5,149 bases of DNA from assembly GCA_938091475.1 (NCBI GenBank), contig CALLJI010000139.1, forward strand, positions 1 through 5,149. The letters are read 5' to 3'. A program made the position numbers and the translations under genes. Of this stretch, positions 1 to 5,149 are shown one piece after another. The notes under the pieces are model-generated. The model did no database searches, was not told where the DNA came from, and was given only the letters and a program-made list of their open reading frames with translations. How positions within the stretch are numbered: the stretch's first letter is position 1; every line of letters begins with the position of its first letter. This stretch comes from an uncultured Caldimicrobium sp. Lineage in GTDB: Bacteria; Desulfobacterota; Thermodesulfobacteria; Thermodesulfobacteriales; Thermodesulfobacteriaceae.

Positions 1-769
1 TAAAAGAAAGGACTGTTATCAGGATAGCAAGACCTGGAAAGAAGGAAAGCCACCAGGCTACCTCAAGGGTCTCCTTACCCTCTATTAAAAGATTCCCCCA
101 GGAGGGTATTGGAGGCTGAACTCCTATCCCCAAAAAAGATAGAGCTGATTCAATAAGAATAGCCTGTCCCATACCTAAGGATGCAGAAACCAAAATAGGA
201 GGCAAGGTATTAGGAAGCATATGCTTAAAAATGATCCTCAAAGGGCTTGCACCATAGAGCTTTGCTGCAAGCACAAATTCTCGTTCCTTTAGAGACAAAA
301 ACTCTGCTCTTACTAAGCGTGCAACTCCCATCCAAGAGGTAAGCCCAATTACTACCATAATGGTAATAATGGAGGGTTCCAAATAGGCAATAACAGCAAG
401 GATTAAAAAAATAGTGGGGAAACACAAAACTACATCAATGAAGCGTGAAATAATTTGATCAACTACCCCACCAAAGTATCCCGCCAAAGCCCCTAAAAAT
501 ATCCCTATAATCAAGGACAAACCCACTGCCACTATACTTACTTGAAGAGAGATTTTGGCCCCGTAAATCATCCTACTGAGTAAATCCCTTCCCAAAAGAT
601 CTGTTCCAAGGGGATGTTCTAAACTTGGTGCCTGCAAAATTTTATCCACCCTTATCTCAAAGGGATCATAGGGAGTAATAAAAGTGCCAAAGCAGGCAAA
701 AAAAATAAGCATTAGGATTACCAAAAGAGAAAATAAAGCACTCTTTACGCATAAAAAATCTCGTAGCAC
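1..769 (-). CDS. OppC/DppC-type ABC transporter permease, 3' end cut by window edge
   Basis: Second inner-membrane permease of a peptide/nickel-type (Opp/Dpp) ABC importer; it would pair with the upstream OppB-like protein to form the channel. Translation from GTG at 769 gives 256 residues with no stop before the left edge. Family homologues usually run about 20-40 residues further, so only the extreme C-terminus is missing. Visible hallmarks are a first membrane segment at about 11-33, the family motif GTDLLGRDLLSR (55-66) before the permease domain, several hydrophobic segments, and the EAA loop at about 164-186 (EFVLAAKLYGASPLRIIF), which contacts the ATPase. A further segment, ESALSFLGIGVQPP (207-220), is typical of OppC. 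GTG is chosen as start because it directly follows the oppB stop and has a GGAGGG site nine bases upstream; the first in-frame ATG, codon 20, would remove half of the first membrane helix. An eight-T run in the coding strand (688-695) is intact in frame. The substrate (peptide, nickel or other) cannot be told from the permease. Confidence 0.95.
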   Translation of the reverse strand, partial: MLRDFLCVKSALFSLLVILMLIFFACFGTFITPYDPFEIRVDKILQAPSLEHPLGTDLLGRDLLSRMIYGAKISLQVSIVAVGLSLIIGIFLGALAGYFGGVVDQIISRFIDVVLCFPTIFLILAVIAYLEPSIITIMVVIGLTSWMGVARLVRAEFLSLKEREFVLAAKLYGASPLRIIFKHMLPNTLPPILVSASLGMGQAILIESALSFLGIGVQPPIPSWGNLLIEGKETLEVAWWLSFFPGLAILITVLSF

Positions 770-1756
770 CTATTTTTTCCCTCCAAGCCTAATCCTTGGA
801 TCTGCCAGGGCATAACCGATGTCAGCTAAAAAGTTACCAAGAAGGGTTAACACTGAAACCAAGACCAAATTTGCCATTATTACAGGATAATCTCTACTCA
901 TAACTGCTTGCCACATAAGTTGCCCTAAACCGGGTATTCCAAAGATAGTTTCAAAGATTACACTACCCCCTATTAGCCCAGGTATAGAAAGGCCAAGTAG
1001 GGTAATCATAGGCAAAAGTGCATTTCTAAGGCCATGTTTGTAAAGAATAACCCTTTCTGGTAAACCCTTAGCTCGGGCATAAATTATGTAATCCGCCTCT
1101 AATACTTCAATTAAGGAATTTCTTAAGTAACGAGAAAATCCAGCAATACCACCAAAAGTTGCCACAAATAATGGACAAATTAAATGCTTTATCCAGTCTA
1201 AAATTTTACTCCAAAGGGACATCTGCTCATATCCTACCACAGAATGTAGTCCAGAGATAGGTAAAAGTTGTAATTTTACTCCAAAAATAAGCATCAAAAG
1301 CAAGGCTAACCAAAAACTTGGCATAGCATACCCAAAAAAACTGAGAAAGGTGATCCATCTATCAAATTTACTGCCTGCTTTCACCGCTGAAATAACCCCA
1401 AGAGGTAAACTAATGAGAAGAATGAGGATCAAGGCTAAAGAGTTAATAAGAAGTGTTATAGGAAGCCTTTCTTTTATTTTATCCCAAACAGGCCTTTGAT
1501 CTAAGGAAAAGGAGCGCCCAAAATCAAGTTTTAATAGCCCCTTAAGCCATTGAAGATATTGAATATGCAAAGGTTTGTCTAAACCATACATTTTTACCAA
1601 TCTTTCCCTATACTCTGGGGTTATTTTGGGATTAAATTCCGTAAGTGGGCTAAGAGGACCTCCAGGAGCTAAATGAAGCATTCCAAAGGTGATAACTGTT
1701 ATTCCCCACAGGGTAAGAATTAAAACGAGAAATCTTTTTAAAAGGAAGAAAAACAT
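770..1756 (-). CDS. OppB/DppB-type ABC transporter permease
   Basis: First inner-membrane permease of a peptide/nickel-type ABC importer, 328 residues, the normal length for the family. The N-terminus has the family pattern: a basic-hydrophobic start (LKRFLVLILTLWGITVITF, residues 6-24), then LAPGGP (29-34). About six membrane segments are visible, near 7-27, 100-122, 136-158, 195-215, 251-271 and 295-315. The EAA loop that docks on the ATPase is at about 218-249 and includes ADYIIYARAKGLPERVI. The C-terminal part has FETIFGIPGLGQL (268-280) and ends with YALADPRIRLG, both typical. The start overlaps the end of tsaB by 19 bases and has only a weak ribosome site (GAG, TAAGAA), so translation may be coupled to tsaB. 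The TAG stop directly abuts the GTG of the OppC-like gene. No solute-binding protein or ATPase gene is next to it in the window; the transported substrate is unknown. Confidence 0.96.
   Translation of the reverse strand: MFFFLLKRFLVLILTLWGITVITFGMLHLAPGGPLSPLTEFNPKITPEYRERLVKMYGLDKPLHIQYLQWLKGLLKLDFGRSFSLDQRPVWDKIKERLPITLLINSLALILILLISLPLGVISAVKAGSKFDRWITFLSFFGYAMPSFWLALLLMLIFGVKLQLLPISGLHSVVGYEQMSLWSKILDWIKHLICPLFVATFGGIAGFSRYLRNSLIEVLEADYIIYARAKGLPERVILYKHGLRNALLPMITLLGLSIPGLIGGSVIFETIFGIPGLGQLMWQAVMSRDYPVIMANLVLVSVLTLLGNFLADIGYALADPRIRLGGKK
779..784 (-). promoter_or_regulatory. Ribosome binding site that sets the GTG start of the OppC-like gene
   Basis: GGAGGG on the minus strand, nine bases before GTG at 769, lying inside the last codons of the OppB-like gene. 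It is one of the strongest Shine-Dalgarno matches in the window and is the main reason for choosing the GTG directly after the oppB stop rather than a later ATG. Confidence 0.8.
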
Positions 1757-2454
1757 TTCTTACGCTCAGCTTCAGAAGGTTTTAGATAAAAGGGCAAAAG
1801 TTCCTTACCTGAGATTACTTCTGCTTCCCCTTTTTTTAATTTTAACCAAGCTATTTCACATAGCAAGGAGGCTCTTAAGCGGGGTTTTAAGGGTGGTTTT
1901 ATAAAATAAGCGCTTAGTTCCCTTTTTAAAAAATCTTCCCATTTTTCCAGGGTTTCGCTCACAAAAAGAGTAGGTTCTTGCACAATTTCTTTTATCTCAC
2001 GGACCTTGCTTAATCTTGGAGTTATGAGGGTTTGTATCTCTTGGTTCTTAAACCTATATTGTGCTAAGAAGATTTCCTGAGTATAAGCATCCACAAGAGA
2101 AAGAATAGGTAAATCTACTTCAGAATAGTTATAGGCAAGAATTTCAAGACTTGAAAGGGGAATAAGTGGAAAAGAGTAGACTAAGGAGAAGGCTTTTACA
2201 GCGGATATACCAATGCGAAGACCTGTAAAACTCCCAGGCCCTACATCCACAGCAATGTAGTCTATGTCCCTTAGATTAACCTGAGCTTTTTCTAAAAAAA
2301 AGGGTAAAGCTTGAAAAAGGCTTTGAGAATAAGATTGGCGGATGTAAAAATTAATTTCATATAAAAGAACCTCTTGAAAAAGAGCTATTCCTCCCCATTT
2401 TCCTGAACTTTCAATCCCTAATATTAGGGGAGCCTTTTCTAAGGAAGTTTCCAT
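1738..2454 (-). CDS. tsaB: tRNA threonylcarbamoyladenosine (t6A) biosynthesis protein TsaB
   Basis: TsaB is the non-catalytic partner of TsaD; with TsaE they transfer the threonylcarbamoyl group made by TsaC to A37 of ANN-decoding tRNAs in the cytoplasm. The protein has 238 residues, close to the usual 220-240. It shows the ASKHA-type N-terminal strand (LILGIESSGKWGGIAL, 10-25) and the diagnostic segment DVGPGSFTGLRIGISAVKAFS (starting at residue 70). It also has the VDAYTQEIFLAQY block (121-133) and the C-terminal LLPFYLKPSEAE (219-230), matching the family's P-x-YL-x-x-x-x-AE ending. It lacks the extra metal-binding and catalytic parts of TsaD. The N-terminal motif reads ESS rather than the common DTS, a mild variation. 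The ATG overlaps the end of rseP by 16 bases and has no good Shine-Dalgarno site, suggesting coupled translation. Its presence after rseP is a housekeeping arrangement I recall from delta-type bacteria. Confidence 0.95.
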   Translation of the reverse strand: METSLEKAPLILGIESSGKWGGIALFQEVLLYEINFYIRQSYSQSLFQALPFFLEKAQVNLRDIDYIAVDVGPGSFTGLRIGISAVKAFSLVYSFPLIPLSSLEILAYNYSEVDLPILSLVDAYTQEIFLAQYRFKNQEIQTLITPRLSKVREIKEIVQEPTLFVSETLEKWEDFLKRELSAYFIKPPLKPRLRASLLCEIAWLKLKKGEAEVISGKELLPFYLKPSEAERKKCFSSF

Positions 2455-3521
2455 CCTGTAAGAAGGCGAAGAATATCGTTGTAAAAAACAGCAATGGAAA
2501 GCCCAACAATTAAAATTAATCCAATTTTAAAAATGATTTCCTGTGTTCTTAAAGATAAGGGTTTTCCTCGAAGGGCCTCAATCCCAAAAATGACTAAATG
2601 CCCTCCGTCTAACATAGGCAGGGGTAGCAAATTTAAAACCCCCAAATTAATAGAAAGTAAAGCCAAAAAGGAAATGTATGCAATAATTCCTAATCTTGCG
2701 GATTCTCCAGCAAACTTACCAATAGTAATAGGGCCTCCTAAGGTGGAAAAAGGTAATTCTCCTGTGATGAGTTTATAGATAGCCATAAGGGTTAGGGCTG
2801 TAAAATCATAGACCTTTTTTAGGGCAAGACTTATAGCAGATAAGGGATTAATTTTTTCGTGTACTATCTCCGGGGATGACTTTATCCCAAGCACGGGAAC
2901 CTTAGTCTTTTTGCCAAAAATTGTTGTACCCTCCATAAGCTCAGGCATAACCCTAAAAGTAAGAATCTCCTCTCCCCTCTTAATCTTTAATTCAAACTCT
3001 CTTAACCCTTCTTCTCTTCTTGTCTCTAATAAAAGATCTTCAAAGGATTTAAGTCTTTTACCATTGATCTCAAAAATAAGATCTCCCTTTTTTATCCCAG
3101 CCCTCTCTGCTGGGCTATTTGGAAGCACCTCACCCACTATGGGAGGTACATAAGTTTTTCCAACTAAAGTAAAGACAAACCAAAAAGCCAGAAAGGCAAG
3201 AAAAAAGTTTGCCAAGGGACCAGCAACAACAATCAAAGCCTTCTGCCAGACCTTTTTAAAGGCAAAGGCCTTTTCTGGATCTACAATCTGTGGAAGCGTC
3301 TCTGGATGCTCCCCATATAGTTTTACATAGCCGCCCAAGGGTATGAAGGATACCCTGTATTCTGTATCTCCTCTTATAATCCCTATTAATTTTGGACCAA
3401 AACCCAAGGAAAAAACCTCAACCCTAACTCCCATTCTTTTAGCTGCCAAAAAATGACCTAATTCATGTACAAAAATCAAAATTCCTAATACAATAATTGT
3501 AGCTATAAGGGTTAATAACAT
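2439..3521 (-). CDS. rseP: RseP/site-2-type intramembrane zinc metalloprotease (M50)
   Basis: Membrane-embedded zinc protease that in relatives cleaves transmembrane segments of anti-sigma factors and leftover signal peptides. The 360 residues show all key parts. The zinc-binding HELGH is at 19-23 inside the first membrane helix. The PLGGYVKLYGE membrane-associated loop is at 61-71. The second membrane segment, preceded by VAGPLANF, spans about 96-120. One PDZ domain (about 124-195) has a clear NSPAERAGIKKGDLIFEING core. LGGPITIGKFAGESA is at 261-275, and NLLPLPMLDGG (297-307) carries the third zinc ligand, Asp305. A final helix lies at about 330-347. Only one PDZ is seen, whereas E. coli RseP (about 450 residues) has two; single-PDZ forms are common in other phyla. 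The start has a strong ribosome site (GAGG, seven bases upstream). It lies 25 bases after dxr, a neighbour pair common across bacteria, and overlaps tsaB at its end. The actual substrate is unknown. Confidence 0.96.
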   Translation of the reverse strand: MLLTLIATIIVLGILIFVHELGHFLAAKRMGVRVEVFSLGFGPKLIGIIRGDTEYRVSFIPLGGYVKLYGEHPETLPQIVDPEKAFAFKKVWQKALIVVAGPLANFFLAFLAFWFVFTLVGKTYVPPIVGEVLPNSPAERAGIKKGDLIFEINGKRLKSFEDLLLETRREEGLREFELKIKRGEEILTFRVMPELMEGTTIFGKKTKVPVLGIKSSPEIVHEKINPLSAISLALKKVYDFTALTLMAIYKLITGELPFSTLGGPITIGKFAGESARLGIIAYISFLALLSINLGVLNLLPLPMLDGGHLVIFGIEALRGKPLSLRTQEIIFKIGLILIVGLSIAVFYNDILRLLTGWKLP

Positions 3522-3524
3522 TTT

Positions 3525-3533
3525 CCTTCCTCT
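3525..3533 (-). promoter_or_regulatory. Ribosome binding site of rseP
   Basis: AGAGGAAGG on the minus strand, three bases before the rseP ATG, with its GAGG core seven bases away. It fills most of the short dxr-rseP gap and supports the ATG at 3521 as the true start. No promoter or terminator fits in this gap. Confidence 0.75.
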
Positions 3534-3546
3534 ATTATCTTCCTTT

Positions 3547-4704
3547 TTAAGCTTGATCTATCAATTTTTTAGTAAAGATTACAACCTCTTGATAAAGCTC
3601 TAAATAGTCCTCTAAATTTCCCTTAGGGACAATAGAAAATTTAAACTCATTTAAGGTTTTTTCAAGCAATTGTGGAATTTGGAGAAAACTTATTTTTCTC
3701 TCTAAAAAGGCAGAAACCACTATTTCATCGGCTGCTTCTAAAATCAGAGGATAGGGAGCACCTTTTTCTGCCACCTCATAAGCTAATTTAAGGGCAGGAT
3801 ATTTTTTATAATCTACCTCATAAAAAGTCAATCCCTTTAATTGAATGAGATCAAGGGAAGTAAAGCTAAGCTCCCACCTCTGGGGATAGCTTAATGCATA
3901 GGCTATAGGGATTCTCATATCAGGTTTACTTAAATGGGCTATTAGACTTCCATCTGACATTTCTATCAATCCATGAATAATACTTTGAGGATGAATAAGT
4001 ACTTCTATAGCAGAAGGTGGAAAATCAAAAAGTTCTTTAGCTTCTATAACCTCAAATCCTTTATTCATAAGGGTTGCAGAGTCTATGGTAATCTTTGAAC
4101 CCATATGCCAAGTAGGATGTTTAAGCGCTAATTCTGGAGTAATCTTATCAAAATCTTTAATATCCCAATGAAAAAAAGGTCCCCCCGAAGCAGTAAGAAT
4201 GAGTTTTTTTATATAGTCCCTCCTTTCACAGCGCAAGAGTTGAAAAAGGGCAGAATGTTCGCTATCCACGGGGATAATTTCCCCTCCCTGTAATTGAGCT
4301 ATTTCTTTTAAAAGAGAGCCTGCGGCAATAAGACATTCTTTATTAGCTAAGGCTACTCTTTTGCCATTTAATAAAGCATAGTAAGTGGGAATTAAGGCTT
4401 TTAAACCTGAAATCCCTACAACAAAGACCTCAGCTTGAGGATGCTCAGCAATCTCCTTTAGCCCCTCATCTCCAATTAAAATCTCAGCTTTGTAAGAAAG
4501 ATTTTTCCTCAGCCAATGGGCAGACTCCTCCCTTTCCACAATCAAATAGGGAACTTTATAACGCTCAGCTTGTTCTTTCAGCTTAGTGAGATTACTTCTT
4601 GCAGAAAGGGCAAATATTTTATAGGGAAAAGGAGATAACTCTAAAAGTGAGAGGGTTGAAGTGCCAATTGAGCCAGTTGCCCCCAAAATAACTAAATTAT
4701 GCAT
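3547..4704 (-). CDS. dxr: 1-deoxy-D-xylulose 5-phosphate reductoisomerase
   Basis: Converts 1-deoxy-D-xylulose 5-phosphate to 2-C-methyl-D-erythritol 4-phosphate using NADPH and a divalent metal, the first committed step of the MEP isoprenoid pathway, in the cytoplasm. The 385 residues match the family's usual 380-400. The NADPH-binding GATGSIG is at 8-14 and the ALANKE motif at 118-123. Metal ligands correspond to Asp147 and Glu149 in PVDSEHSALFQLL and to Glu218 in TLMNKGFEVIEAKELF. The flexible substrate-closing loop HPTWHMGSKITIDSA (196-210) includes His196, Trp199 and Met201. IHPQSIIHGLIEM (237-249) and the C-terminal helical domain follow. In that C-terminal domain the usual LNAANEVAV-like segment reads LEAADEIVV (322-330), losing two Asn residues. 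The ATG lies 12 bases after the secG stop with a modest AAGG site ten bases upstream. It precedes rseP as in many bacteria. Confidence 0.97.
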   Translation of the reverse strand: MHNLVILGATGSIGTSTLSLLELSPFPYKIFALSARSNLTKLKEQAERYKVPYLIVEREESAHWLRKNLSYKAEILIGDEGLKEIAEHPQAEVFVVGISGLKALIPTYYALLNGKRVALANKECLIAAGSLLKEIAQLQGGEIIPVDSEHSALFQLLRCERRDYIKKLILTASGGPFFHWDIKDFDKITPELALKHPTWHMGSKITIDSATLMNKGFEVIEAKELFDFPPSAIEVLIHPQSIIHGLIEMSDGSLIAHLSKPDMRIPIAYALSYPQRWELSFTSLDLIQLKGLTFYEVDYKKYPALKLAYEVAEKGAPYPLILEAADEIVVSAFLERKISFLQIPQLLEKTLNEFKFSIVPKGNLEDYLELYQEVVIFTKKLIDQA

Positions 4705-4716
4705 TCAAAGTGTGCC

Positions 4717-5055
4717 TTATTTATTTTGAGGGGGTATGGGAATTTCTTTGGGAGGTACAGGAAGGGGCGTGGGTATAGTCTTCTCTTTGGTTGGCTTAGT
4801 GGGAGCACCTTCCGGTACTATAATTCTATGCTTAGCTGTAGAAATTTTGGTTAACAAAATAGAATTCAAGAAAAATAATATAACTAAGAGCATAGTGACC
4901 TTGTTTAAAAAACTGGTAGGCCCTGCACCACCAAAAATAGCTTCGGCCCCTCTAAATACTGCACCATACTCGGAACCTTTGGTTACATTAACAAGCACAA
5001 TCAAGACTATTAAAATGGCCAGCATAATCTGAAAAATTATCAATAAAGTCTCCAT
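4717..5055 (-). CDS. secG: Sec translocon accessory subunit SecG
   Basis: Small inner-membrane subunit of the SecYEG protein-export channel that helps the SecA cycle. The protein has 112 residues with two membrane helices (about 2-24 and 53-70). Between them is the conserved cytoplasmic loop KGSEYGAVFRGAEAIFGG followed by GPTSFLNKVT, matching the family's KG-x-x-x-GA-x-F-x-G and F-L-x-K-x-T pattern. After the second helix comes a tail of about 40 residues. From residue 81 the tail is very rich in proline (11 of the next 29 residues) with scattered Lys and Glu. SecG tails are variable in family members, so this does not argue against the call. The ATG has a good AGAGAGG ribosome site seven bases upstream and is the first gene of the apparent operon, 12 bases before dxr. 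A long antisense reading frame over this gene is a shadow. Confidence 0.93.
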   Translation of the reverse strand: METLLIIFQIMLAILIVLIVLVNVTKGSEYGAVFRGAEAIFGGAGPTSFLNKVTMLLVILFFLNSILLTKISTAKHRIIVPEGAPTKPTKEKTIPTPLPVPPKEIPIPPQNK

Positions 5056-5062
5056 AATAAAA

Positions 5063-5069
5063 CCTCTCT
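5063..5069 (-). promoter_or_regulatory. Ribosome binding site of secG
   Basis: AGAGAGG on the minus strand, seven bases before the secG ATG. The spacing and match support that ATG as the start of SecG. Confidence 0.75.
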
Positions 5070-5078
5070 GAGAAATTT

Positions 5079-5093
5079 ACCCTTATGTAGGGT
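5079..5093 (-). repeat. Small perfect inverted repeat at the predicted transcript start
   Basis: ACCCT and AGGGT arms, five bases each, flank a five-base loop. The element sits just downstream of the TATAAT box and is centred close to the expected +1. It could form a 5' stem-loop or serve as a half-site pair for a regulator. It has no T-run, so it is not a terminator. A five-base stem can occur by chance. Confidence 0.35.
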
Positions 5094-5094
5094 G

Positions 5095-5122
5095 ATTATA
5101 CAGCATTTTTGAGATTTAACCA
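5095..5122 (-). promoter_or_regulatory. Putative sigma-70-type promoter for the secG operon
   Basis: A perfect TATAAT box lies at 5100-5095 on the minus strand, 39 bases before the secG ATG. The best -35 candidate is TGGTTA at 5122-5117, 16 bases upstream, matching TTGACA at three of six positions. Transcription would begin near 5088, giving a leader of about 33 bases. The perfect -10 is the main evidence; AT-rich genomes produce such boxes by chance, and the weak -35 leaves doubt. If an upstream gene reads through, this could be a secondary promoter. Confidence 0.5.
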
Positions 5123-5135
5123 GTGGGTGTGGTTA
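5117..5135. promoter_or_regulatory. Perfect 19-bp dyad over the -35 region, operator-like
   Basis: TAACCA, a seven-base spacer (GTGGGTG on the plus strand), then TGGTTA: six-base arms in perfect symmetry. The right-hand promoter element (TGGTTA on the minus strand) is one arm of the dyad. Dimeric helix-turn-helix regulators often use dyads of this size and position, so repressor or activator binding is possible. I do not recognise it as the site of a named regulator. A T-run does not follow on either strand, so it is not a clear terminator. Confidence 0.35.
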
Positions 5136-5149
5136 CTATTTTGAAATGA

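Noticed and set aside
225..425. A 66-codon minus-strand frame starting at ATG inside the OppC-like gene
   Set aside because: It is out of frame with the OppC translation, which is continuous and shows the EAA loop across the same bases.
1831..1838. Slippery A-run (TTA AAA AAA GGG on the minus strand) near the end of tsaB, a possible frameshift site
   Set aside because: A -1 shift there meets a TAA within nine codons and makes no longer product or fusion with oppB. The zero frame gives the normal TsaB ending.
1689..1904. A 71-codon plus-strand open frame across the tsaB/oppB junction
   Set aside because: It is antisense to two well-supported genes and its composition (Arg, Lys, Leu runs) is what reverse complements of Lys/Leu-rich AT-biased coding sequence give.
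2494..3153. Two plus-strand open frames (94 and 80 codons) opposite rseP
   Set aside because: Both lie fully antisense to the conserved protease, are Ser/Pro/Lys-rich shadows and show no recognisable domain.
4736..5032. A 98-codon plus-strand open frame opposite secG
   Set aside because: It is the antisense shadow of a clearly recognisable SecG. The translation shows no family motif, and it lacks a convincing ribosome site of its own.
1..5149. Search by eye for transposase genes, CRISPR repeats, tRNA or rRNA genes, and rho-independent terminators
   Set aside because: Nothing found: coding covers nearly the whole window, and no GC-rich hairpin followed by a T-run was seen in the short gaps.

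Overview
The window is an AT-rich, gene-dense bacterial segment. All six recognisable genes lie on the minus strand, so transcription runs from right (about 5090) to left (1). The products are rich in Leu, Ile, Lys and Glu, intergenic gaps are very small, and the genes make isoprenoids by the MEP route. The order secG-dxr-rseP-tsaB fits a free-living Gram-negative-type bacterium. The composition suggests a thermophile, perhaps of the Thermodesulfobacteriota or a nearby delta-type lineage. This placement is inferred from style and gene order, not from a marker gene.

Layout from right to left. Positions 5056-5149 are a short leader and promoter region with a perfect TATAAT box, a purine-rich ribosome site and two small perfect dyads. 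Next come secG (5055-4717, Sec translocon subunit), dxr (4704-3547, DXP reductoisomerase), rseP (3521-2439, site-2-type membrane protease), tsaB (2454-1738, t6A tRNA-modification partner), an OppB/DppB-type permease (1756-770) and an OppC/DppC-type permease (769 to beyond the left edge, missing only its last few dozen residues or fewer). The second permease starts with GTG directly after the stop codon of the first, so a simple ATG-based scan misses it. There is no gene-free stretch longer than 100 bases.

The genes look like one operon: gaps of 12 and 25 bases, then overlaps of 16 and 19 bases, then directly abutting genes, with no terminator visible anywhere. SecG, Dxr and RseP serve the cell envelope (secretion, isoprenoid precursors for lipid carriers and quinones, envelope proteolysis). 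TsaB is a translation housekeeping protein. The two permeases form the membrane channel of a peptide/nickel-type ABC importer; its ATPases and solute-binding protein are not in the window and may lie further left.

I see no mobile element, CRISPR array, RNA gene or unfamiliar system. The observations worth a second look are modest: the dyads around the promoter, the in-frame UAG junction between the permeases, substitutions in a conserved Dxr segment, and a proline-rich SecG tail.
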